DNA from: Candidatus Gastranaerophilales bacterium
GTDB lineage: Bacteria; Cyanobacteriota; Vampirovibrionia; Gastranaerophilales; Gastranaerophilaceae
NCBI GenBank assembly: GCA_944326515.1
Contig: CALVEI010000012.1
Coordinates: forward strand, 1 to 43,165
Direction of reading: 5' to 3'
Length of the DNA stretch: 43,165 nucleotides
In this document: in pieces, positions 12,401 through 17,292 of the stretch
Layout of the letters: each line of letters begins with the position of its first letter
How positions within the stretch are numbered: position 1 is the first letter of the stretch
Position numbers and translations under genes: made by a program
The notes under the pieces: model-generated
Told to the model about the DNA's origin: nothing
The model's database searches: none
Seen by the model: the letters and a program-made list of their open reading frames with translations, nothing else

Positions 12401-15400
12401 CAATTGTAGAATTATCAACAATTGTAGAATTATCAACAATTGCAGAAACCTCATTTTCAATTATGTCAGTGGCCATAGCACCAGAGAATGTATAAGCACC
12501 AGTAGCCCCATTTACAACTACACCACCTACGCCAACAGATACAATATCTTCTGTTAATCTAGAAGCATCTTTGTTAGCTGCAACTGAAACGTTATTTAAG
12601 TTATTCAATGTGGAAGTTTGAATTTTTGCTTCAGTATTTTTATTGATGATATTTAAATTACCACCCATGCCGGCACCAACAGATGTCGAACCACCTTTGC
12701 CTGCACTAACAGCCAATCCACCTGCACCTTTATATGCAGTTGAATGATTTTCTGCATCAACATCAACATCAATTTTTCCGCCCGCATTATTTGAAACAGT
12801 GGCATTTTTAATTGAAGCAGCCACAGTATTTTCAAGAACATCAGCATTGAATGAGCCACCGGCTACTACAGTTGTTGTAGTATCATCTTTATCTTTTTTA
12901 CCTACTCCAACACCAATTGCAACCTGAATATTATCATTGCTTTCATTAGCCTTAACATTCAATTTATTGTTATCTGTTAAGTTTTTGTTGAATATGATAT
13001 TTGTGCCATCGATATTTGTGCCATCGATATTTGTGCCATCGATATTTGCGATTGTTTGGTTAGAATTCTGAATAAAATTAACAGCAGCACCAGCTCCTAC
13101 AGTTGCCGCATTAGCAACACCACCACCAATATTCAAAGATTTTGTAGTCTGGCTTGCTTCCACATTTACGTTATTACCAACATTAATTGTAGCATTACCA
13201 ATCTCTGCCTTTACAACAGACTCGTTAATTTGTGTATTAACAGAACCTGCTGCTGCAACAGATATATTGCTTCCCTGACCTTTAGAGGCATCTAAATTAT
13301 CTAAAGAGCCAGCTTCTTTTCCTGTAGAACCTTGATATTTAACATCATTGCCATTAGCGTCCTTTAAAGTAGTTTCACCTGACACTAAATTTTTGCTATC
13401 AGAATCAACCTTATAATCCTTACCGTCTACAGAAATATTTTTGTCTGTAGATACAGAAGTGTCAGTGGATGTTGAAGCTAATTTGTTTTTTATTTTATTG
13501 AATACATCTCCTGTTTTTGATAATGCAGAATTCAATATTCCACCTGAAGAAGATTCAGGCTTTTTAACTTTAACACCACCAGCGAACGCACCAGCAAAGG
13601 CTAGGTTAAGAGATTGAGTTCTACTATCAGCATTTACAGTTAAACTATCATTTAAAGTTATTTCGGCACCATCAGCAATAGTTGCAGAGACCGCTCTATC
13701 AAACAAACTAACATTTACAGACGCTCCAACAGCTCCACCTGATGAACTGCTTCCACTACCACCCTCTAATTCTTGCTCAGAGGTTGCACCTGCGAATAAA
13801 ATATTAGATATACCATCATTTATAGTTGTTGCTTGTTCGTTTAAAGACAACAAACCTGATGTTTCATCAATTCCACCAAAATTACTAATAGTAGGAGAAG
13901 ACAAATCAGGATCAAACCCTACATCAAAATTTCCATCGGTAGGTAAATCATCCCATATTTTATCCCAAGAGAATAAATTATCCTCTGCTTTTGCAATCTC
14001 ATTTAATTTTGCACCACCTACTTTAACATTTAAATTATTAGCATTTATTAGTGCTTTTCCAACAGAAGATGATGTTGTACCATCAAAATTTTGTACTGTA
14101 ACACTACCTGAAATAGAAAAACCATCTTTGCCAGATGCCTTGCTGCCAGTATTTACAACAGTAACAAATTGATTTTCAGTTCCTGATAGTACATCAACAT
14201 TACCATTTGCGCTAACCTTAGCATTGTCATCAATCAATGCTTTTGTATTGTTAGTTACGCTTTCAACAATAACATTACCGCCAACACCATTTGCACCAGA
14301 TACTGCACCCGAAGGCAAAATCAACAATTTGTTGATATCACCTGCTGCGTTGTACTGAACAGTTTTATTAGCAGCATTAACTATAACATCGCCACCAGAC
14401 ACATCTGCATATTGACCAATTTGTGCAACTGTATCATTTTTGACAGCTGAAGAAATCACAGAAGCTGACAATCCCATACCCTCTGTTGTTTTTGATGTAG
14501 TTGCCGCCCAGTTATTAAAGAATCCTGCTAAGCCTTTAGAATCTTTGACACTAGTTTTAAATCCTGTTAAAACATTACTAATATCGGCAGATACTTCTCC
14601 AACAGGGTTTGTTATACCTTGTAAAAGAAGACGAATATCCCAGTCTTCACCCCATTCTGCTTTTATATTTCCAATAGCATCACTAGGCAAATTCGTTAAG
14701 TCGTAGCCAGTTTGCAACAAATTCAAAATGAATTCTATTGTTGCACTGTTTCTAGGCAATTCAGTTGTGGCGTTTACATCCAACTTATTATTTGCAACAA
14801 CTGTTGCGTGATTTGTATCCGTACCAGATTCAATCACAGCTTTTGTTGAATTGTTCTGTTCATTAACAATAACAGCAACACCTGGGTTCGGTATAAAGCC
14901 AGATACACCGGAACTTCCACTACCGTCTTTTTTACTTTCAATTTTTACATTAGACGTCGCATTATTAACTGTTAAATCTATTGTGTTTGCATTGACCTTA
15001 ACATTGTCAGCATGTACAGATGCATTTTTACCAATAGTTGCATTTGTATTAACATTAGAATCATTAATAACTGTTGCAACACTAACATTTGGCAAACCTG
15101 ATGTGTCAATAATAGGTCCATTGCCGCCCATATCCAAAAGTCCAGCAAATTTATCAACAACTTTGGATAAAATTTGTGATTTCATTTTATCTATGAAATT
15201 TTTCTTAGGTGCATCCGATGTTACATCAGCCTTTGCAATAGTAGAACCCATATAAAGATTTTGTGCGTTTACAGACACACTACCTTTATCGTGAGTGTTA
15301 ATTTTAGTGTCTATTAATGCACTGGTATTTATATGAGTATTATTAATATTAACAGCAACTGCAGCACCTGAATTTGCATCAGGGGTTATATTAGCCAAAG

Positions 15401-17120
15401 CTTGAACATTAGAAGATATACTTGAGTGATTAACCGCATCTACTTCTACATTAGCAGCTTCGACAATAGCTCCAGAATGTATTGCAGCAGTAGTATCAGC
15501 TTCAACTTGATTAGCCAAAATTATAACTTGGATATTAGGTATTCCTACAACTTTGTCAATAGTTGCGCCAATAGTTGAAGTTGGATTTTTTATCTTAATA
15601 CTATGAGCATTTTGTGATTGAGCGTGTAAATTTAAATTATTGCCTGCATTAATTTTTGCACCATTCATTACATCAACAGACGAAACAGTCTTTGAACCTA
15701 ATGCATAATAAAGTTCTTGAGTTGTATCAAGACCAGGTGCATACTTAGAAGCTGATTTATATAAAGTGTTAGCAACTGCATTTGAACTCAAATTAACATC
15801 ACCACCGGATATTAATTCGGCCCCAGAATTAATATTTACAGTAGCCTTAGCTCTTGCGCCTTCAAAGTCAAATTTTTCACCAGTAATAGCACCTTCAATC
15901 ATTTGTCCAAAAGAGCTAGTAAACATACTATCCAAAATAGTAGTATTTGTTGCAATGTAATCAACTTTACTTGTAGCACTTATATCAATACTATTAGATG
16001 CTTTGAGAATTGCGTTGCTTATATCCACGGTAGCAAAATTAGTATCATTGTGAGCATTTGCATTTGTAGCATCACTTGGAATTGAATTTTGTATTGTAGT
16101 TTTTAAGACAGAAGTTAAATAATCGCCATCAACGCCTAGTTTTTGCAGTTCTTCAGGAAGTAAATTTTTATCAAGCCAATTTCCGGTGTTTTCATCGAGT
16201 AAATCTTCAACTATATATTCTTTACCATATACAGAAATTTTTTCTACTATGCCTGGATTTACAGCTTGTTTAATGGATTGAGCTTTAATAACTATATTAC
16301 CGTTAGGATCTTTAGAAAATCCTGAACCACTTTTAATATCATTACTTACAAGTGCATCAAAAAGTTTGCCAGCAGCCTCTGTTGAAGCAAGCTTTGCATT
16401 AACATTTTGACCGCCGTTTGTAACTGCATTATTGTTGACACCAGCAAGAATACCGGCTTTGTCGCCTGTTGTTTGACCAACAACAACTTTTTGAGCCATT
16501 AACTCAACATCACCTCTTGCAATGATTTTGCCGTTAATCTCAATGCTTTTATTCATGTCAGAAGCTTTTAAGACCTCTAAATTATTATTATGATCATAGC
16601 CTCCGCCAATGAACTCATTTGTTCCGGTAGAAATCCCTGTGTTCTTAACATAATCCCAATACCCTTGTTGTGTAGGAGAAATAGCAGTTAAAGAGCCAAC
16701 ATTCAACACCCCTGAAGCACCAACAACCATGCCCTCGGGAGAAACAAATATAGCATGACCACCTATATTGCCATTACTTAAGACACTGTTCAAAATACCA
16801 TTAATTATAATTTGGGTATCAACAAGGTTAACAAATTTGCTAATATCACCGCCATTTTTTAATGCAAAAATAAGATTTGCAACATCTCCCTCAGAAAGGT
16901 TAAAGTTAGTATAATGCTTAAAACCAAAGTCACCACTGTTAAAATCTGGTCTGATATTAAATTCTGTATTATGTCCGTTATTAATCGGATTTGATTCAAT
17001 ATTACCCGGAATGCTACCGGTAATATCTGATGCAAATGCAGGCAATACCATCGTTTGCTGCATTAAAAATAAGAAAGTTAAAAATGATGCAAAAAACTTC
17101 TTAAAACAAATATTTTTCAT
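135..17120 (-). CDS. Giant two-partner-secretion filamentous adhesin (TpsA / FHA-like) with C-terminal PilZ domain
   Basis: This is a 5,661-residue exported surface protein, probably an adhesin. Residues 1-30 form a Sec signal peptide (Lys-rich start, hydrophobic core, cleavage near AFA-S). Residues 31-150 match the TPS secretion domain of the filamentous-haemagglutinin family, with NGILNS, then SPEGMVVGAS and LNVGSLTA where many relatives have NPNGI. The body is Asn/Gly/Val/Thr-rich beta-helix-type repeat. It is interrupted by a predicted alpha-helical segment at about residues 3685-3905 and, further on, by three 147-residue repeats. Residues 5549-5655 look like a PilZ domain. There is no frameshift over 17 kb. 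The start is supported by an AGGG ribosome-binding site and by the signal peptide that follows. The partner transporter is the divergent gene at 17293. FHA-like proteins act in adhesion or biofilm; the ligand here is unknown. I see no CdiA-type toxin tip or immunity gene. Confidence 0.93.
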   Translation of the reverse strand: MKNICFKKFFASFLTFLFLMQQTMVLPAFASDITGSIPGNIESNPINNGHNTEFNIRPDFNSGDFGFKHYTNFNLSEGDVANLIFALKNGGDISKFVNLVDTQIIINGILNSVLSNGNIGGHAIFVSPEGMVVGASGVLNVGSLTAISPTQQGYWDYVKNTGISTGTNEFIGGGYDHNNNLEVLKASDMNKSIEINGKIIARGDVELMAQKVVVGQTTGDKAGILAGVNNNAVTNGGQNVNAKLASTEAAGKLFDALVSNDIKSGSGFSKDPNGNIVIKAQSIKQAVNPGIVEKISVYGKEYIVEDLLDENTGNWLDKNLLPEELQKLGVDGDYLTSVLKTTIQNSIPSDATNANAHNDTNFATVDISNAILKASNSIDISATSKVDYIATNTTILDSMFTSSFGQMIEGAITGEKFDFEGARAKATVNINSGAELISGGDVNLSSNAVANTLYKSASKYAPGLDTTQELYYALGSKTVSSVDVMNGAKINAGNNLNLHAQSQNAHSIKIKNPTSTIGATIDKVVGIPNIQVIILANQVEADTTAAIHSGAIVEAANVEVDAVNHSSISSNVQALANITPDANSGAAVAVNINNTHINTSALIDTKINTHDKGSVSVNAQNLYMGSTIAKADVTSDAPKKNFIDKMKSQILSKVVDKFAGLLDMGGNGPIIDTSGLPNVSVATVINDSNVNTNATIGKNASVHADNVKVNANTIDLTVNNATSNVKIESKKDGSGSSGVSGFIPNPGVAVIVNEQNNSTKAVIESGTDTNHATVVANNKLDVNATTELPRNSATIEFILNLLQTGYDLTNLPSDAIGNIKAEWGEDWDIRLLLQGITNPVGEVSADISNVLTGFKTSVKDSKGLAGFFNNWAATTSKTTEGMGLSASVISSAVKNDTVAQIGQYADVSGGDVIVNAANKTVQYNAAGDINKLLILPSGAVSGANGVGGNVIVESVTNNTKALIDDNAKVSANGNVDVLSGTENQFVTVVNTGSKASGKDGFSISGSVTVQNFDGTTSSSVGKALINANNLNVKVGGAKLNEIAKAEDNLFSWDKIWDDLPTDGNFDVGFDPDLSSPTISNFGGIDETSGLLSLNEQATTINDGISNILFAGATSEQELEGGSGSSSSGGAVGASVNVSLFDRAVSATIADGAEITLNDSLTVNADSRTQSLNLAFAGAFAGGVKVKKPESSSGGILNSALSKTGDVFNKIKNKLASTSTDTSVSTDKNISVDGKDYKVDSDSKNLVSGETTLKDANGNDVKYQGSTGKEAGSLDNLDASKGQGSNISVAAAGSVNTQINESVVKAEIGNATINVGNNVNVEASQTTKSLNIGGGVANAATVGAGAAVNFIQNSNQTIANIDGTNIDGTNIDGTNIIFNKNLTDNNKLNVKANESNDNIQVAIGVGVGKKDKDDTTTTVVAGGSFNADVLENTVAASIKNATVSNNAGGKIDVDVDAENHSTAYKGAGGLAVSAGKGGSTSVGAGMGGNLNIINKNTEAKIQTSTLNNLNNVSVAANKDASRLTEDIVSVGVGGVVVNGATGAYTFSGAMATDIIENEVSAIVDNSTIVDNSTIVASGDLDVFANNNFRNINTAGALGFSTASTGVGVGIGAIVSVINNTVTAAIQNNSNINANSIDVNAKNNEDLYFLAANMGVQTGSGIPVSVNGIVNVIQNNVNASIISSNVTSAATTNVIADYDNSIQGVTVVGAASNAGVATIGANVLSNTLLSNNSAQVLGSNVTSTGKLTVKSTSDGNIDIIPVAAAISGSGTVAAAANVGVNVVSNTTTAKIDKDSVKKSTVSANDIDVVASDNTQSRSRGGTIAATGGSAGVGGSILADVYTKNVNAYVDNTTISKGGNIKVEASAKNIFGAENPSDITLGSLTEKVEAGEDIASSDGFENWDMTFDIAGGNTAGVSGSLISKNVINNVNSYIGSNVEIQNAGSVDVLASNKTVADVIVGNVTGAGTAAVGGSVFSNVNVSDVNAYIANGASIGTTASNVGNINVDAESSQVYKSIMFIVGGAGAASVNGSINSNIVANTTNAYIGNGVNIDSNGTLTVDATDSMDVESVNIGVGASGGASVGGVVYVDVLANKVNAVVGKNAANGQKAGEINVADDVLISANNNQNFKANIALITGSGAVSVDGVAISNTMASEVNAGVENTTLKTTDGKIDVKANNDFNKDKETTGIGSLFGKDSINSSDVTALLPLVGIVNVAGSGGVSVGANVIANVVSTSVSAYVNNAVVSSTEGLNVNATSSMNTYDAVISTTFGSTAGVGITGVNNIYSGTTKAVVENSTIKNGDVNVSANDIFNLNTVVFSIAAAVTGGAVSAVENANVIENNVLAHVVDTDIENASNVILNAINSVYINDILAAASVAAIGGGVNVIPVVNQFTGKTEAKIEGGSVNGEGGSVNGAATSLFAKTNANVNAGIIGATGAGTGASVGGYTVTNIFDNDIHAKINGTTITKAKSTSVNAESDIDISDSLASGGLAGIGANVLANVLVNVINNNVTAYIADSSIQGGSVSSFAKQNTNISNNAYIGGGVGAGVSAVVNTVVNSFENNLLSYIDNTSLDGVSTVSVVADSDENLRNTNIGVSVAKFGASVGSNTIVNYIENATKAYIDAKDKSMNASDKVSVTANDQILVDNKLGLLAVGTEAVGASVDVNVINNAVISELLTTQGGKINAENVEVLADSVIGMDNSIANAVGGVAGIAANVVVNSIGGKVDFSDTSELESSKIKDSLAKIDGNSNNIQYEKNGQTKTASYNLTSETIKDGTKANINGNVAATGKNSDGDAIKVAASNELKGYSDDTFSSNNISLGAGLAAVGASVLVTNMKYKTNAEISGGNVTANAGNVKVDAASNIKAEVDVVDATLGAVGIKGGVGYFNNAAQTIAKVSDATINSKGNLLVNANSNDNIDVDVLSVLGAGVGANVSVAIAETSNNVQALVSGKVDIDANDVDIKSSNTSNLVSKLDTEAVGGLTVDVTVNRTKSDAITKALINATGTIDSNNMNIIASSDGVNATTTMSLGTYSIIGVDVANQGAVVNSEFIAGIDNSKIAVNNKGTTNILSGVKKSNNNDSASIKAEIISQKSAVSLADVSVTNLNASVNSKTEAKLNTGNFTTNNLNIKSKADRDAVIGSNNSSIGAVSVQTLNMNADVKGSNTINISGNNTIVQNAVVELNDDADTNAQISKMQISLVGSAVNGTVSSVDTDTTINVGGTLAMGDMNVKSTVNRDTYNSIESNDGAIVSVNNFKITTSTTGDSNVNITANATNENYDNGLTVLASAGNTAESVTGDKSGAVLAISQSNSGNTVNASNNINVNGAKINSKGKFKLDANNSNEVLMKRKSTQSGVIVHSGGSLHNDITSNSKVNIQNGSDIKASDVDISSTANIGTKNNENIAYTIRVEGGIAETKTTINNSVAQTSEVNVNNSSITATSDMNIDVDTSSAFSQSVNASGAGFVANVDGHSNLTVTNNNNFNVLNNATVSADSLNIALDSSNNLKNDVNLKADHFGFRDIDGTAKITLNVNNNLNNQGHIKAGTLAQFDFMKKSINILDQDVKVTVDAAIPTSAVDGYVNYTVNNNMNVAKNADIISSKDVIVNYSAGNSQLTSDMIEDLTCRIVFGIPIHTVNRYSRIDNKLTNALQLDGVIKAGDSAQRYMYIDKDGKIDMQKLKGFIKDEEYKVVDATKISGKDLTKDTIEGLQSEAQKLEEKIAQLDDQITANKTAIDTYKAQLTEITNLLNSVNDAVSITDAQNQFKTEVQGAVVGSGENQISQELFDKIWEKAGTLDDDGNSAGIKQIATDVLNGQENLDKKVSAIESAYNTANGKFSTETINGYDYSLYNGKIVLGNDTEAKNNAINDLQSGKTSIESIIAQFESVNKGYQDNRDSLDNSLTSVNNQISYLIDNPLSDLNIEKAAIEFANLTVPNAKIQLNGITKADVKGSGEFRLVTAGLGIDNYSNIDLVFKNINLDNYSLAGLIIGGTNYNYLANSSTPVNDNVYLKTEGDIDGIVINNYYDHMNPTLEDSIASNIIFNGSITASGDLFDIWNESGNIEFNAPVSVYSKDIVATQGNVTYNSANSSFDVKAGDRIIAGQNIDITANSINIDGTLKAGYGDRNLTITDDMLNNLVVDPTTGEKNMVNLGGSDKSPYLNDTNNIKVLYKDGKLLVFNTKQEGGNVNLKGSVTGNGSVTYTDGYATVSIDNQTNKELVINTLENNRMNGSFDNRGTIANVTNQGSLLADTTIKSNGFIEVLGSIKNGLGFNNGDSVSVLNINGQNGIKVVKKLDETGIVVPTIESYGNTNITNANTDSGVVVNGIIKASNGDTTITNNGSQGVTIAGTIDSEVGNVSITNNGTNGTAISGVINNTVENISITNNAGKLSISGTVENEGNDILIANSGTGGTEISGSVTNSGADSVVSISNTNGALTIASNGTVQNTSQTAGVDNMKISNSSEELLSILGKVFNLGKGNTVIDNTNAESGVIISGTVENKSGNITAKNDGKQGATISGSVKNSQGSTTVTNNGGKLLVSGTIENTGTDLTVTNTGEGGTEISGSVTNSGAASTITINNTKGALDITKTATVQNTSQTTGVDNMKISNSGEGLLSILGKVLNKGKGNTKIDNTNTTSGISIAGNVENASGNTTLINEGSQGATISGEVKNSQGSTTVTNNGGKLLVSGTIENTGTDLTVTNTGEGGTEISGSVTNSGADSAISINNTKGALDITKTATVQNTSQATGVDNMKISNSGEGLLSVLGRVLNIGRGNTVIDNTNAASGVVIAGTVKNNQGGMSIDNDGDDGIALKNTALVENAGGNLAIDNKNIDSGIVTENGSKVINNNGKLTVNNEGALGISLAGSIQNKKGETVINNNSDADTSSIILATTGRITNNDGKISISNKGTKEIGIAVEGIISAIKQDIEIINENSDISIGEYDSNNDFYINTQNGSITITQVNGDILNGVVDPDIQNKNQNHDLGKPDKAYKTLISSSGNLNLSVTDGNIGSDTHALEGKESGFGVNASTRDYTESINVKVNGVVNANATNNGNALINIRAKNSDLKVGNITSDGNVMLTAADWKQADQNPTPADESYFRGYSIINAASDKSKANVTGRNISLIASDNIGVKDNKLTYYQLDNGSISAMAENDLYISGMGNNDNFWQLITKRGNMGLELTGDAIIREITAGKHLEIVSKGANLTIYDLGKVTNMAPDDDILYPHDRITITSVAPETVDIRVLDINPDTRVNPNDANSTLNIYNAYIKGQSNGKPDVTLRADNIIAHAYDAASSVVSNQNRPNGFDATDGRLYANDYMNPDSEKNLKATGFNTVGKGDKLVFDIQGVSPDDVVNAGGKESDRNYKPQDVEQTMTIFNNPVGFKETVYKAKDVTLSLNSASTSPTDNRGMELLKFYSDNAYVDTKDLNLHISDGYITNYAEFRNGNRGGQGGGHFVDTANGYRWLTIVDNDYYRNIANDFGIPVTSQLYTKLTGSFALNMGNVIALETKAPVVHYNPYEVIVLPRTENSFYRLTYKDDKIQKTTTTPEFADIDKSTYKPTKRDSIRFEIAKGDGYVMVSNKKEKEKRKRIIAIENISRGGLAVVHDGSLVKGEKFVISLDYHNIKASPEVEVVRVTGDKAGLKFINLDKATANKILYMNMYMAETSSNKVSQN
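2762..4084 (-). repeat. Three tandem 441-bp (147-residue) repeats within the adhesin gene
   Basis: The same landmark (TCATATTATC) recurs at 2891, 3332 and 3773, exactly 441 bp apart, and the surrounding sequence aligns in register. Each unit encodes 147 residues with segments such as GTIENTG, GGTEISGSVTNSG and GVDNMKISNS. The two units nearest the 3' end of the gene are nearly identical over about 145 bp (2998-3143 against 3439-3584, two differences seen by eye). The third has diverged more. This suggests recent duplication or gene conversion. Unit boundaries are approximate. Confidence 0.9.
5400..6060 (-). other. Alpha-helical / coiled-coil island inside the adhesin
   Basis: Residues about 3685-3905 switch from beta-helix composition to Glu/Lys/Gln/Leu-rich sequence with heptad-like spacing (for example EAQKLEEKIAQLDDQI). 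Other helical stretches follow up to NNQISYLID. The segment separates the long N-terminal repeat region from the NG-rich C-terminal repeats. It could be a hinge, stalk or oligomerisation element. No named domain was recognised. Confidence 0.6.
9886..9927 (-). repeat. Two tandem copies of a 21-bp unit in the adhesin gene
   Basis: The 21-base unit at 9886-9906 is repeated exactly at 9907-9927, giving a duplicated GGSVNGE-type heptapeptide. The copies keep the reading frame. Confidence 0.8.
12403..12438 (-). repeat. Two tandem copies of an 18-bp unit in the adhesin gene
   Basis: An 18-base unit is repeated exactly (12403-12420 and 12421-12438), producing a VDNSTI duplication in the protein. It is in frame. 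Confidence 0.8.
12996..13050 (-). repeat. Three and a partial copies of a 15-bp unit in the adhesin gene
   Basis: The unit GATATTTGTGCCATC occurs at 12996, 13011 and 13026, with a partial copy after it, encoding repeated GTNID pentapeptides. The unit length is a multiple of three, so copy-number change would not break the frame. Confidence 0.85.
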
Positions 17121-17292
17121 ACAAAATCCCTATTTTATAACTTATTAAACCAGTTTAAATTAACCCCAAAAGTGTTTCAGCAAATTATAACAAATTATCA
17201 CGATTTCTTTAAAAATCGTTACATGCTATTACAAACAACAAGTTTTAAGTTAGTATATACAAGTGTCTCTGAAAAGAAGTGGAAAAGGGTTA
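17121..17292. promoter_or_regulatory. Divergent promoter region between tpsA-like and tpsB-like genes
   Basis: This short region must serve both the adhesin (leftward) and its transporter (rightward). For the adhesin, the minus strand carries a perfect extended -10 (TGTTATAAT, plus-strand positions 17184-17192) about 65 bases before the start codon. For the transporter, TGCTATTAC at 17224-17232 is a weaker extended -10 candidate. A 7-bp inverted repeat (ACGATTT 17200-17206 with AAATCGT 17213-17219) lies between them and could be an operator. An 8-bp palindrome GTATATAC sits at 17253-17260. All assignments are by eye. Confidence 0.5.

Noticed and set aside
135-17120. Contact-dependent inhibition (CdiA) system
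   Set aside because: The C terminus is PilZ-like rather than a variable toxin domain, no VENN-type boundary is seen, and no small immunity gene lies downstream within the window.
17263-17292. GTG start for the TpsB-like gene
   Set aside because: It would put ten polar residues ahead of the signal peptide. The ATG at 17293 gives a normal signal peptide and has AAAAGGG upstream. The GTG is not fully excluded.
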